From Notospermus geniculatus (taxonomy: Eukaryota; Nemertea; Pilidiophora; Heteronemertea; Lineidae), in NCBI GenBank assembly GCA_002633025.1, contig NMRB01000518.1:233439-297438 (forward strand): DNA of 64,000 nucleotides, given 5' to 3'. Shown in pieces: positions 39,501 to 40,465 of this stretch. Under the pieces are notes generated by a model. It ran no database searches and was not told the DNA's origin. It saw only the letters and a list, made by a program, of their open reading frames with translations. Made by a program: the position numbers and the translations under genes. Numbering within the stretch: position 1 is the stretch's first letter; each line of letters starts with the position of its first letter.

Positions 39501-40236
39501 TTTGGTGATTTCACAGGAAACCTCGAAGTTGGCCTATCTGACATGTCAGACTTCCGGACTTCCATCCCCATGGTCTTTCTTCTTCACATGTCATATAAAT
39601 TAGGGAGTTTTGTTGCTGTTCAAAAAAAGGGAAAATTAAAATAAGTTACAATAATTTCCTCTGCTATCCTTACCCATTATTGTTCTCAGCTCTCCATAAC
39701 CAAACAGTGAAAGTCAATGCTCCATTTGGTCCAAGATTCACAGTCTGAGGTGGGGTCAGAAAACATCCTTGTTTCCCAGCAAATCTAAGGGAGTATGATC
39801 CAATAAGGCTTTTTGGACGAATATTCAAACTATCCCTGCTGATACAGTCTGAGGCCACATCCTTCAGGAGTTTTTGATGAGAAGGCAGCGAAGTAGGCCT
39901 ATTTTGACCATGAGGGCATTCTTGTGTGCAGTCAATAAGCTTACAGGATGTAATGGAAGACTCCGATGTTGTACTTTCACAGAATTTAGTCCGTGACTGA
40001 CTGCCACAGGTACTCTGTCCTGGCGTTGTAGTGAGCGGTTTTAATTTAGCAACATTGAAAGGCGTTGGGAATCTCTTCGGTGCATTTGCAGCCATTGGCT
40101 GTGCCGATGTAGTTCTTATGATAAATGCTCCAATGAAGTATGTCAGGCAAAATAACGCACATAAGTTTGACATTTTTCTGCCATTCCAAGGCAATGGCAA
40201 TCGGCTATCTGCCATGTTGAGATCAGATCTTCTCAT
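441..40236 (-). CDS. USH2A: Usherin orthologue, spliced gene (about 50 exons; 3' end outside window)
   Basis: Usherin is a giant single-pass extracellular protein of basement membranes and of the ankle-link complex in hair cells and photoreceptors (family knowledge). The traced exons total about 13.4 kb of coding sequence, near 4,470 residues, against 5,202 in the human protein. Domain order seen: signal peptide and Cys motif (residues 1-190), LamG-like (190-310), laminin N-terminal (about 320-545), laminin EGF repeats (about 546-1083), four FN3, two LamG (about 1540-1960), a FN3 run, a CC-rich cysteine region (about 3180-3500), then FN3 to the window edge. Exon phases agree across every junction I checked, except at the gap at 3117. 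Missing here are the last FN3 domains, transmembrane helix and PDZ-binding tail. Confidence is high because both order and unusual domains, such as the CC-rich region among FN3, fit usherin only. Confidence 0.95.
830..1035 (-). CDS. USH2A: Usherin exon 49: FN3 second half and start of next
   Basis: Phase 1-0. Encodes FSYGPTLLVYAG, NLKPNQDYQYMLTVYNNVGK, TTYEAPPTSVESPAIL. The donor is GTAACA. The open frame runs on past this donor but loses FN3 character. Confidence 0.88.
1206..3116 (-). CDS. USH2A: Usherin exon 48: large multi-FN3 exon, 5' end lost in gap
   Basis: One open frame of about 1.9 kb ending in phase 1. It starts inside a FN3 (YTKYRLRMVAVNNAGEG) and contains six FN3 cores with W..P..NG motifs (WNAPSRPNG, WVPPISANG, WSKPTDDNG, WSMPQITNG, WKKPLKPNG, WSPPAVPNG), plus the start of another (WKKPRQPNG), ending RQTPCK. 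Human USH2A also packs many FN3 domains into one large exon in this part of the gene. The 5' boundary lies in the N at 3117. Confidence 0.93.
3139..3246 (-). CDS. USH2A: Usherin exon 47: FN3 second half, next to assembly gap
   Basis: Phase 1-1. Encodes GLTPNTDYQFILQACSVAGC, TNSSMAKAKTNQDRPEG. I end the exon at a weak GTTGGT donor after PEG, where other FN3 exons end. Sequence up to the N at 3117 could instead still be coding. The first half of the next FN3 is not present, so an exon or exon part is lost in the gap. Confidence 0.75.
3371..3569 (-). CDS. USH2A: Usherin exon 46: FN3 first half
   Basis: Phase 0-1. Encodes VTVATLQGPPDGVSAPMLNV, VKWTVPTNPNGLILNYVIYQ, VGKGEVLNASTSVFEHVVT. YQVGKG matches human RQVGKG. 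Confidence 0.9.
3702..4060 (-). CDS. USH2A: Usherin exon 45: FN3 second half and next FN3
   Basis: Phase 1-0. Encodes DKGLYPFTRYEYALVVVNGA, GVSPPKATVKPGQYDTIILT, WEPPLRPNGIISNYKLFREG and CTGAAGCTNSDK. Confidence 0.92.
4231..4597 (-). CDS. USH2A: Usherin exon 44: CC-rich region end and FN3 re-entry
   Basis: Phase 0-1. Encodes EKCCGTERVSTGLSCCHNVG, a CGQSVVCPVAQKDAAFCDRC motif, a Thr/Pro-rich linker (VVPTKAATTPPTEC) and VFSYT, where the FN3 fold resumes. Human usherin has the equivalent HCGRCDF motif. Confidence 0.92.
4797..4984 (-). CDS. USH2A: Usherin exon 43: CC-rich cysteine region, part 2
   Basis: Phase 1-0. Encodes GQLHDSYGKQCCGNALVKDS, LECCGNSTHG, STCCGTKYVDKNTTACC and ends SATKMSK. 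Continues the CC repeats; G.LHD...KCCG is shared with human. Confidence 0.92.
5157..5333. repeat. GGATCC-ended dispersed repeat, copy 1
   Basis: Bounded by CAGGGGTGGATCCA and GGATCCATGCCTGG, nearly inverted ends, with a G-run inside. Related copies are at 10430-10656, 23472-23619, 26419-26801 and 30820-31050, all in usherin introns. Confidence 0.7.
5385..5465 (-). mobile_element. tRNA-derived SINE fragment
   Basis: On the minus strand it has an A-box-like TGGCACAGTGGTTGAG and a B-box-like GAGTTTGATTCATGG spaced as in a tRNA, but no pairing acceptor stem, so a SINE head rather than a tRNA gene. Confidence 0.5.
5534..5919 (-). CDS. USH2A: Usherin exon 42: CC-rich cysteine region, part 1
   Basis: Phase 2-1. 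Repeated paired cysteines about every 15-25 residues: KICCSGVIYEVLPGYECCG, DICCGG, HKCCGNSY, GQICCPDSSQDRVDVGFGD, RCCGSIPY and QVCCFG. This usherin-specific region has no well-known separate function. The paired cysteines suggest a compact disulfide-bonded array (inference). Confidence 0.93.
6850..7058 (-). CDS. USH2A: Usherin exon 41: FN3 end and half FN3 before Cys-rich region
   Basis: Phase 0-2. Encodes VEVCTVYSCSKSNATEGVTR, then VIWKEPEKPNGIIRKYEIWR and VPCSAT. As in human usherin, the FN3 fold is interrupted after the PNG half by the cysteine-rich insertion. Confidence 0.9.
7235..7437 (-). CDS. USH2A: Usherin exon 40: FN3 (most)
   Basis: Phase 1-0. Encodes TPVGLNAPTLTVISDTSLRV, TWTAPSNPNGVIAAYNIYVN, TGMTEPGSYAVKGLFPYTVY and ends SVQ. 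SNPNGV...IYVN and the TGM..PGS segment match the human FN3 just before the Cys-rich region. Confidence 0.92.
7525..7690 (+). mobile_element. tRNA-derived SINE, copy 1
   Basis: Contains a B box (GGTCGATTCCC) after CACCTCTGAGGTTCTGG and a downstream body AATAGAGAGGGCTACTCTCT that can form a hairpin. Homologous to 16105-16255. The A box is poorly kept here. Confidence 0.55.
7897..8109 (-). CDS. USH2A: Usherin exon 39: FN3 second half
   Basis: Phase 1-1. Encodes VTELRGYVEKFNISITSKKD, then ANLRPNTEYEFIMTTFVTGG and ends RANTKDG. LRPNTEY corresponds to human LKPNTEY. Confidence 0.9.
8383..8628 (-). CDS. USH2A: Usherin exon 38: FN3 second half and start of next
   Basis: Phase 1-1. Encodes SASGFKTWQSVYQGTGTYYE, TTYKYRVTVFNGFDSLITGP, then EVNAVAIDHQSVGLNWTTPS. 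Confidence 0.9.
8890..9084 (-). CDS. USH2A: Usherin exon 37: FN3 end and start of next
   Basis: Phase 1-1. Encodes GGGCSESAPTVVRTKATKPS, GMNPPVAQSISQNLISILW and QRPTKLNGPNIKYELTRMKV, ending KQPLN. NGPN.KYEL and QPL are shared with human usherin. Confidence 0.92.
9450..9668 (-). CDS. USH2A: Usherin exon 36: FN3 (most)
   Basis: Phase 1-1. Encodes PGGVNPPQVIVLGPESLNIS, WKLPITPNGVIQSYIIRLPE, and LTPYKSYTVTVTACT. The last Thr codon precedes a GTGAGT donor. Confidence 0.9.
10088..10381 (-). CDS. USH2A: Usherin exon 35: complete FN3
   Basis: Phase 1-1. Encodes APEGLAPPTLDSQTPTSVLV, FTKPSLPNGVIMKYSIERRL, then LLPYTEYEYRVTAQTGAGIG and ends RTKPSS. The core Trp of the FN3 B strand is replaced by Phe (VTFTKP). 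Confidence 0.92.
10430..10656. repeat. GGATCC-ended dispersed repeat, copy 2
   Basis: Starts CAGGGGTGGATCCA and ends near GGATCTGTGCCTCGG, same family as 5157-5333 but more diverged inside. Confidence 0.55.
10705..10840 (-). CDS. USH2A: Usherin exon 34: FN3 second half
   Basis: Phase 0-1. Encodes VDGNVTKKTMTGLIPYTEYK, FMIEVCTSVGCTKSPYSQPV and ends RMLTAG. Confidence 0.9.
11052..11188 (-). CDS. USH2A: Usherin exon 33: FN3 first half
   Basis: Phase 1-0. Encodes PGPLDPPMVRNVQQRQLDLT, WEQPLRPNGIILNFNIYVND and ends KDTEK. Confidence 0.9.
11417..11559 (-). CDS. USH2A: Usherin exon 32: FN3 second half
   Basis: Phase 2-1. Encodes LFKAPTTSTSFLKESLQPYK, EYEARVIASNKFGSTPSEWA and ends GFTLQD. Confidence 0.88.
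11718..11868 (-). CDS. USH2A: Usherin exon 31: FN3 first half
   Basis: Phase 1-2. Encodes SPDGVKPPTLTSPTSTSMRI, TWEQVGRANSNQQSLFQVDF and ends IANTNIQ. The PNG turn is replaced by RANSN; the matching human FN3 is also divergent here. Confidence 0.85.
11992..12171 (-). CDS. USH2A: Usherin exon 30: FN3 second half
   Basis: Phase 1-1. Encodes ANWNYTTEESTRSLLTTSKF, GSLIPFSSYSVAVNGSNSKG and ends RKATMPEG. The donor lies after an extra T (GGAT before GTAAGT). Confidence 0.88.
12269..12592 (-). CDS. USH2A: Usherin exon 29: FN3 end and unusual FN3
   Basis: Phase 1-1. Encodes GEIVRYEVWHNNKKVYTISG, a ACTKLGCGTSNETKARTQEA end, then WTQPDKPYGVIKYDVYFTGL and FYVDPG. PYG replaces PNG. The FTG.FYVDP motif also occurs in human usherin, a strong orthology marker. 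Confidence 0.92.
12836..12983 (-). CDS. USH2A: Usherin exon 28: FN3 end and start of next
   Basis: Phase 0-1. Encodes VCTGGGCTTSDPSNATTEED, SPEGVPAPTVVSPSPYELIV and TWGLPQFPNG. The EGVPAP junction is shared with human usherin at this point. Confidence 0.9.
13148..13752 (-). CDS. USH2A: Usherin exon 27: FN3 end, whole FN3, FN3 start
   Basis: Phase 1-0, 605 bases. Contains YTVKLEACTSGGCTESKDG, a complete FN3 (WTEPAKPNGQITGYFLFIDG to CTVVGCTNSPTAQL), and most of the next with WKKPLELNGKLKQYILYVS, ending GTTYYISLS. Confidence 0.92.
13984..14178 (-). CDS. USH2A: Usherin exon 26: FN3 first half
   Basis: Phase 1-1. Encodes PPTGIVKPKSATAITGYIIQ, VTWGSPTGNTGMITKYTLKA and ends TDTEDYEG. A GNTG turn replaces PNG. 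Confidence 0.88.
14347..14562. mobile_element. MITE family A, copy 1
   Basis: Ends TAGACCATTCTAAAATTGAC and GAATTCAAGAATAGTCTA are inverted repeats. Internal CAACCTCGATCTGAAGCTGA and CCACGACAGTGAC are shared with copies at 19702-19944, 52569-52801 and 59252-59495. No coding capacity. Confidence 0.8.
14660..14950 (-). CDS. USH2A: Usherin exon 25: end of LamG-2 and FN3 half
   Basis: Phase 1-1. Encodes GFGGCIEDKIIVVGENPISI closing LamG-2, LDGCPPN, then the second half of a FN3 domain with DYIYRVVASNNQGSTASNWV. Human usherin has the same LamG end fused to a FN3 half. Confidence 0.9.
15108..15261 (-). CDS. USH2A: Usherin exon 24: LamG-2
   Basis: Phase 0-1. Encodes VDNEKVVSVGELTDSLKVYR, then GNIYIGGIEENSMAAKF and VIVSEG. 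IYIGGI corresponds to the LamG I.LGG.P motif, without the Pro. Confidence 0.88.
15397..15737. mobile_element. MITE with GGTTCTCGAAG ends
   Basis: Left end GGTTCTCGAAGACGACGC and right end TAGCGGCGGCTTCGGGAACC are imperfect inverted repeats. Flanked on both sides by TGTGAGCGC-like sequence, a possible target duplication. Confidence 0.65.
15890..16060 (+). repeat. ACAA-tailed dispersed repeat
   Basis: Sequence CATACCAAGTTTGGCGGCGA leads into a tail of ACAAACAAACAAAC. Similar tails are common at the 3' ends of retroposed elements in marine invertebrates; the family is not identified. Confidence 0.45.
16105..16255 (+). mobile_element. tRNA-derived SINE, copy 2
   Basis: A box GTGGTATAGAGG and B box GGTTCAATCCC at tRNA-like spacing, followed by the same AGAGAGGGCGACTCTCT body as copy 1. 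No CCA-compatible acceptor stem, so not called a tRNA gene. Confidence 0.65.
16722..16999 (-). CDS. USH2A: Usherin exon 23: LamG-2
   Basis: Phase 1-0. Encodes GYAAFKSTVIPSEENYAIKM, RTEFKTGLLLFAHG, a YAQLKDG strand and CDGTWKTIKL. Typical first two thirds of a LamG domain. Confidence 0.9.
17376..17553 (-). CDS. USH2A: Usherin exon 22: end of LamG-1, linker
   Basis: Phase 0-1. Encodes VLNTPFQGCLRDIKFLQRVS, then SWEGCPVDLPKGDHFLGK. The F.GCL.D..F motif closes LamG-1; SWEGCP is shared with human usherin. Confidence 0.9.
17722..17930. mobile_element. MITE family B, copy 1
   Basis: Ends CATATGTGACCCTCCAAAGC and GCGGAGGGTCACATATA form inverted repeats with an adjacent AAAACCAGTCGC arm. Related to 28241-28449. 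Confidence 0.75.
17973..18091 (-). CDS. USH2A: Usherin exon 21: LamG-1
   Basis: Phase 1-0. Encodes GTKKSTCAKGSMIGISTGIY, then LGGLPSGFEIKQ. The I.LGGLP motif is diagnostic of LamG domains. Any of the three upstream alternative exons joins it in frame. Confidence 0.9.
18124..18850. repeat. About 42-bp tandem repeat, split by a MITE
   Basis: Units of the form GACTTTACTATACAAGGT plus TCCGATCAATAATTGAGACA repeat about five times at 18170-18354 and resume about twice at 18776-18850. The break is exactly the element at 18355-18775. Confidence 0.85.
18355..18775. mobile_element. MITE inserted in a tandem repeat
   Basis: Perfect outer ends GGCCCGTATTCAATAAGG and CCTTATTGAATACGGGCC; sub-terminal blocks such as CTGCATTACACAGGTTATAG also recur inverted on the right. 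A short TCT-like repeat flanks the insertion. Confidence 0.88.
19242..19501. mobile_element. MITE family C, copy 1
   Basis: Ends TACAGTACGTTGCACAATTG and a complementary AAATGGTGCAACGTAATGTA. Internal GGAAGGTATGCTTCAGTTTA and CGCATGACGC are shared, in opposite orientation, with 32874-33131. GC-rich compared with the intron around it. Confidence 0.8.
19534..19659 (-). CDS. USH2A: Usherin exon 20c: LamG-1 segment, alternative version 3
   Basis: Phase 1-1, 126 bases, same length as version 2. Begins GCLTFAQVTDDEGAHYADD, has KWHRFEVRRQGTYVLV and ends KSDGWYRG. Acceptor CCTCCTAG, donor GTAATG. Frame is open and the WH and YRG positions are kept, so it looks functional rather than a decayed copy. 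Confidence 0.77.
19702..19944. mobile_element. MITE family A, copy 2
   Basis: Starts GGACCATTCTCAAAATTGC and ends GTCAATTTGAGAATGGTCTA. Same internal blocks as the other family A copies. Lies between alternative exons 20c and 20b. Confidence 0.85.
19954..20257. repeat. Direct duplicate, copy 1, ending at an N
   Basis: Nearly identical to 20486-20791 (a 2-base indel seen). It ends exactly at the N at 20258, which suggests that it is a contig-end overlap left in the assembly. Confidence 0.8.
20486..20791. repeat. Direct duplicate, copy 2
   Basis: Begins TCTAATATGATACAGTTGTA like copy 1 at 19954-20257 and diverges after ACATATCCTTTG. Confidence 0.8.
20881..21119. mobile_element. MITE family D, copy 1
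   Basis: Ends TCCACTAGGGCGC and GGCGCTCTAGTGGA. Internal sequence GGACAAGACGCGGAATGCAA is shared with 31353-31598. Confidence 0.85.
21406..21531 (-). CDS. USH2A: Usherin exon 20b: LamG-1 segment, alternative version 2
   Basis: Phase 1-1, 126 bases. Begins GCATFVQTTNDEGLPYD, has GMWHNLKVVRTGTYVKV and ends TIDGKYRG. The TTNDEG..Y and WH motifs make it the version closest to the single human segment. Flanked by a CAG acceptor and GTAGGC donor. No stop or frameshift. Confidence 0.8.
22084..22215 (-). CDS. USH2A: Usherin exon 20a: LamG-1 segment, alternative version 1
   Basis: Phase 1-1, 132 bases. Begins GCATAVEPDPSEDGNRTY, has NEWHHFIARR and ends VVVDDKYRG. The acceptor has a good pyrimidine tract and the donor is GTTAGA. 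It encodes the same LamG segment (strand, WH motif, Y-R-G end) as the exons at 21406-21531 and 19534-19659. Only one copy is needed for a normal LamG domain, so I infer alternative, possibly mutually exclusive, use. Confidence 0.8.
22644..23006 (-). CDS. USH2A: Usherin exon 19: FN3-like segment and start of LamG-1
   Basis: Phase 1-1. Encodes a FN3 half (WKPPMKPNGPLPDYLVERT), then GTRFTGAGFYKFPPKTIPYD and GIDLWFKTRQRDGLILFSAS, the first strands of LamG-1, ending PFFIFNPQG. It is followed by a set of three alternative exons for the next segment. Confidence 0.9.
23150..23294 (-). CDS. USH2A: Usherin exon 18: FN3-4 second half
   Basis: Phase 0-1. Encodes NTFQPYTEHKFKIEACNSEG and CVNSSDATGKTLAA, the end of the fourth FN3 domain. 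Confidence 0.88.
23472..23619. repeat. GGATCC-ended dispersed repeat, copy 3
   Basis: Starts CAGGCGCGGATCCA and carries the GTGCGCCCCCTCTTTTCCGA block complementary to part of copy 1, so copies lie in both orientations. Confidence 0.6.
23778..23950 (-). CDS. USH2A: Usherin exon 17: FN3-4 first half
   Basis: Phase 1-0. Encodes VPLSMPTPVILAVSSSKLNV, WTAPSPTVARGDITQYKVW and ends IPIIEV. The P..V.RG motif replaces the usual PNG turn, as in the fourth FN3 of human usherin. Confidence 0.88.
24000..24197. mobile_element. Fold-back family E, copy 1
   Basis: Arms GTAAAGTCGTCTCC...GACCCCAACCGGGGTCTTCC and the complementary right arm ending GAGATGACTTTAC. The GGGGTC core recurs in copies at 24686-24867, 25761-25855, 28955-29045, 40880-40970 and 44704-44853. 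Confidence 0.82.
24306..24575 (-). CDS. USH2A: Usherin exon 16: FN3-3 second half
   Basis: Phase 1-1. Encodes GVIIMYELWMRGLKNSKGQH through a long loop (NALAPPATNFSVGNLRPFTT) to EFQVTSKNEVGQTVSIWARG. Longer than a normal FN3 half; the extended loop also occurs in human usherin at this position. Confidence 0.9.
24686..24867. mobile_element. Fold-back family E, copy 2
   Basis: Arms GATAGTAAACATAAGGTC and GACCTTATGTTTACTATC, with the CCCCAACTGGGGTCTTCCTC core on the left and its complement on the right. Confidence 0.85.
25175..25663 (-). CDS. USH2A: Usherin exon 15: FN3-1 end, FN3-2, FN3-3 start
   Basis: Phase 1-1, 489 bases. Opens with TDLTAYTEYKYFVQVWN (FN3-1 end), then GVPEGELTL starting FN3-2 with CTTGGCLTSEG, then FN3-3 start ending WNPPALPNG. 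The GVPEG.L motif is also present at this point of human usherin. Confidence 0.92.
25983..26319. mobile_element. MITE with TACACTGTTAGAAAT ends
   Basis: Ends TACACTGTTAGAAAT and ATTTCTAACAGTGTA are perfect inverted repeats; sub-terminal blocks with TCTGTAAAATTAC and GCAGCAGAGTCCCCAG also recur inverted. Confidence 0.88.
26419..26801. repeat. GGATCC-ended dispersed repeat, copy 4, with nested MITE
   Basis: Outer ends CAGGGGCGGGTCCAGGA and GGATCCGCGCCTGG. The interior is split by the inverted-repeat element 26456-26712. Confidence 0.7.
26456..26712. mobile_element. MITE nested in another repeat
   Basis: Ends TTAAAGCCTCACAGTATTGA and CAATACAGTGAGGCTTTAA are inverted repeats inside copy 4 of the GGATCC-ended family. 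Confidence 0.78.
27213..27362 (-). CDS. USH2A: Usherin exon 14: FN3-1, first half
   Basis: Phase 1-1. Encodes PAQQPAPQYKVINSTSLLLS, the core WNPPDYPNGIILQYFLFRDG and KQIFVSFSN. The W..P..PNG motif is the usherin FN3 hallmark. Confidence 0.88.
27436..27572. mobile_element. Short MITE with TACCGTATTTATGCG ends
   Basis: Ends TACCGTATTTATGCGTATTT and AAATACGCATAAATACGGTA are perfect inverted repeats; inner TTTAAGCACAT blocks recur. Confidence 0.88.
27789..27952 (-). CDS. USH2A: Usherin exon 13: last laminin EGF repeat
   Basis: Phase 2-1. Encodes CKACGCNEAGSLNKTC, TGNCYCKNFVRGKRC and a final NNIYGCSK, matching the last EGF repeat of usherin, which also ends in GCSK before FN3-1. Confidence 0.9.
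28241..28449. mobile_element. MITE family B, copy 2
   Basis: Ends TATATGTGACCCAGCACAGC and GCTGTGCCGGGTCACATATA, extended by AAAATGAGTCGGA arms. Same terminal TATGTGACCC as 17722-17930. Confidence 0.85.
28669..28858 (-). CDS. USH2A: Usherin exon 12: laminin EGF repeat
   Basis: Phase 1-2. Encodes GFYVKNATAGGCTKCDCSYG, DPITGQCQCKGG and CDQCLPTFYGFEVKTG. The donor follows a split Leu codon (CT, then T in exon 13). Confidence 0.9.
29061..29705 (-). CDS. USH2A: Usherin exon 11: block of laminin EGF repeats
   Basis: Phase 1-1, 645 bases in one uninterrupted frame. It carries repeated CDKC.., CNCN..G, TGQC.CK.NV.G..CD.C units, roughly four and a half laminin EGF repeats, ending GRRCDKCIK. I read the whole exon and saw no stop. 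Confidence 0.92.
29846..30041 (-). CDS. USH2A: Usherin exon 10: laminin EGF repeats
   Basis: Phase 0-1. Encodes IGGQCQCRANIDGRQCNQC, then GFFNLQESNPQGC and a second repeat DPSCHQLTGECTCKKHVLG. Cys spacing and the G.F.L.E.NP.GC motif are typical of laminin EGF. Confidence 0.92.
30140..30230. repeat. Small inverted repeat
   Basis: TTTTTGCTAGTAGCAAAAAT and CTTATGAATTTTTGCTAGTA include inverted and direct TTTTTGCTAGTA blocks, capable of a hairpin. Origin not clear. Confidence 0.5.
30325..30651 (-). CDS. USH2A: Usherin exon 9: laminin EGF repeats 1-3
   Basis: Phase 0-0, 109 codons. Opens CEKCQPLYNDKPFRRGD, continues CRRCDCYNHADSCVYN, a GGGG run before VCVNCKHNTAGQKC, then CSACNCF. Spacing of Cys fits laminin EGF repeats; the human protein has a comparable RGGGGVC motif. 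Confidence 0.92.
30820..31050. repeat. GGATCC-ended dispersed repeat, copy 5
   Basis: Starts CAGGCCCGGATCCA and ends CTGGATCCGG, with G- and C-runs near the left end that hamper sequencing. Confidence 0.6.
31106..31199 (-). CDS. USH2A: Usherin exon 8: first laminin EGF repeat
   Basis: Phase 2-0. Encodes CQCHGHAVKC, then YKCECLAASFTEGNK. The CxCHGHA signature marks the first laminin-type EGF repeat following domain VI. Confidence 0.9.
31353..31598. mobile_element. MITE family D, copy 2
   Basis: Ends GTGTACACTAGGGCGC and GGCGCTCTTGTAGACAC; internal block GGACAAGACGCGGAATGCAA identical to copy 1. Confidence 0.82.
31761..32000 (-). CDS. USH2A: Usherin exon 7: end of laminin N-terminal domain
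   Basis: Phase 2-2. Encodes GNITFSMLPQEPGLARPGYN, DFYNTPVLLEFVEAEQVRV and ends YYGLGEFLVSAR, the standard end of laminin domain VI just before the first EGF repeat. The terminal Arg codon is split with exon 8. Confidence 0.9.
32330..32425 (-). mobile_element. tRNA-like SINE head
   Basis: On the minus strand an A box TGGTGTAGTGG and B box GGGTTCAAATCCC sit at tRNA-like spacing with a potential anticodon arm between. The would-be acceptor stem ends do not pair, so a tRNA-derived element is more likely than a tRNA gene. Confidence 0.55.
32543..32730 (-). CDS. USH2A: Usherin exon 6: laminin N-terminal domain
   Basis: Phase 0-2. Encodes VFFVVLEFYSPMPDAVIIER, then TWQRWQLYASDC and SVNCIQIDG. The beta-strand with FYSP followed by W..WQ.YA.DC is typical of laminin domain VI. 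Confidence 0.88.
32785..32855 (-). mobile_element. tRNA-like fragment
   Basis: The minus strand carries a B box GGGTTCGAGTCTGG and a GAGTGCTGGCAACTGATGCC arm; no complete cloverleaf. Confidence 0.4.
32874..33131. mobile_element. MITE family C, copy 2 (reverse orientation)
   Basis: Ends TACAGTACGTTGCACAACTG and CAATTGTGCAATGTACTGTA. Internal blocks match 19242-19501 in reverse. Confidence 0.85.
33294..33430 (-). CDS. USH2A: Usherin exon 5: laminin N-terminal domain
   Basis: Phase 1-0. Encodes VDEVIRLNEKSYPLGYLNDG and then DVNTIWVSS and VAFTVNLEGVFQ. The LNDGD..T.W motif is the usual opening of laminin N-terminal (domain VI) folds. Confidence 0.88.
33723..33859 (-). CDS. USH2A: Usherin exon 4: linker and start of laminin N-terminal domain
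   Basis: Phase 2-1. Encodes QIQEVYSGTLPSV followed by the Cys motif NCLCPASHPKVRP and SRFCIRNGVTSNTG, equivalent to the short segment that opens the laminin domain VI of usherin. Confidence 0.88.
34038..34380. mobile_element. MITE with internal repeated motif
   Basis: Ends GGGTGATCCACCGAC and GTCGGTGGATCACCC are perfect inverted repeats. The interior is built of repeated AACTGATCGT, GTCGCAAACT and GATCCACCG motifs, unlike the other MITEs here. Confidence 0.88.
34564..34763 (-). CDS. USH2A: Usherin exon 3: end of LamG-like domain
   Basis: Phase 0-2. Encodes MYQGDISFYINGLK through GNNVDGSQPFEGNIQDF to SSVLTNR. The F-x-G-x-I-Q-D motif is the typical closing strand of a LamG-like jellyroll. The exon starts exactly at an ATG codon but this is internal. 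Confidence 0.88.
34764..36850. other. Usherin intron 2 contents
   Basis: About 2 kb with one MITE (35735-36150). The rest shows AT-rich unique sequence without coding features or recognisable signals. Confidence 0.6.
35735..36150. mobile_element. MITE with AATTAACTCTTTGAGTGCC ends
   Basis: Ends AATTAACTCTTTGAGTGCC and GGCACTCAAAGAGTTAATT are perfect 19-base inverted repeats. About 416 bases, no coding capacity. Confidence 0.9.
36851..37019 (-). CDS. USH2A: Usherin exon 2: LamG-like domain
   Basis: Phase 2-0. Reads TLIEKASLAGETIFKLIVS and ends KKWTHLSVQ, matching the central strands of the usherin N-terminal LamG-like (thrombospondin-N-like) domain. The acceptor is CTCTAG and the donor GTAAGG on the minus strand. 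Confidence 0.88.
37020..39673. other. Usherin intron 1 contents
   Basis: The largest usherin intron seen, 2.65 kb. It carries the 35-bp minisatellite 37843-38131; otherwise no coding or repeat structure that I can support. Confidence 0.6.
37843..38131. repeat. 35-bp minisatellite, about eight units
   Basis: Units contain AAACAGGACACTGTCC, ATGGACATG and TTTCCTTCTG; spacing is 35 bases with small variants (ATTGACCTG, ATTGATTGGACATG). Each unit holds the palindrome TGTCCATGGACA. Confidence 0.92.
39674..40236 (-). CDS. USH2A: Usherin exon 1: start, signal peptide, N-terminal Cys region
   Basis: Phase start-2. The first Met is at 40236; internal Met codons at 40215 and 40173 could also start, and the last places the hydrophobic stretch LCALFCLTYFIGAFII nearest the N-terminus as a classic signal peptide. 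It continues with the usherin-specific Cys pattern (STCGSQSRTKFC, then CKLIDCTQECPHG) and the first strands of the LamG-like domain, ending WRAENNNG before a GTAAGG donor. Which Met is used cannot be decided from sequence; the human protein also has a short lead before its hydrophobic core. Confidence 0.9.
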
Positions 40237-40465
40237 TTGGTGGGTGGAGTTTCTCTGAAATAGAAAAATGGAAAAAAGGTTTCCAATAGGCTACAAAGTG
40301 GAAAGCAGGACTTATCAATGTACTATAGGCCTACTGGATCAGATCAGATCAGTCTTCTCATTTGGTGGGTGGAGTTTCTCTGAAATAGAAAAATGGAAAA
40401 AAAGGTTTCCAATAGGCTACAAAGTGGAAAGCAGGACTTATCAATGTGCTATACTAGGCCTATCA
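40228..40465. repeat. Tandem duplication across the usherin start codon
   Basis: TCTTCTCATTTGGTGGGTGG recurs at 40228 and 40353, period 125, and similarity runs through AAGCAGGACTTATCAATG. The second copy carries the start-codon context again at 40361, where it opens only MRRLI before a stop. Confidence 0.88.
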
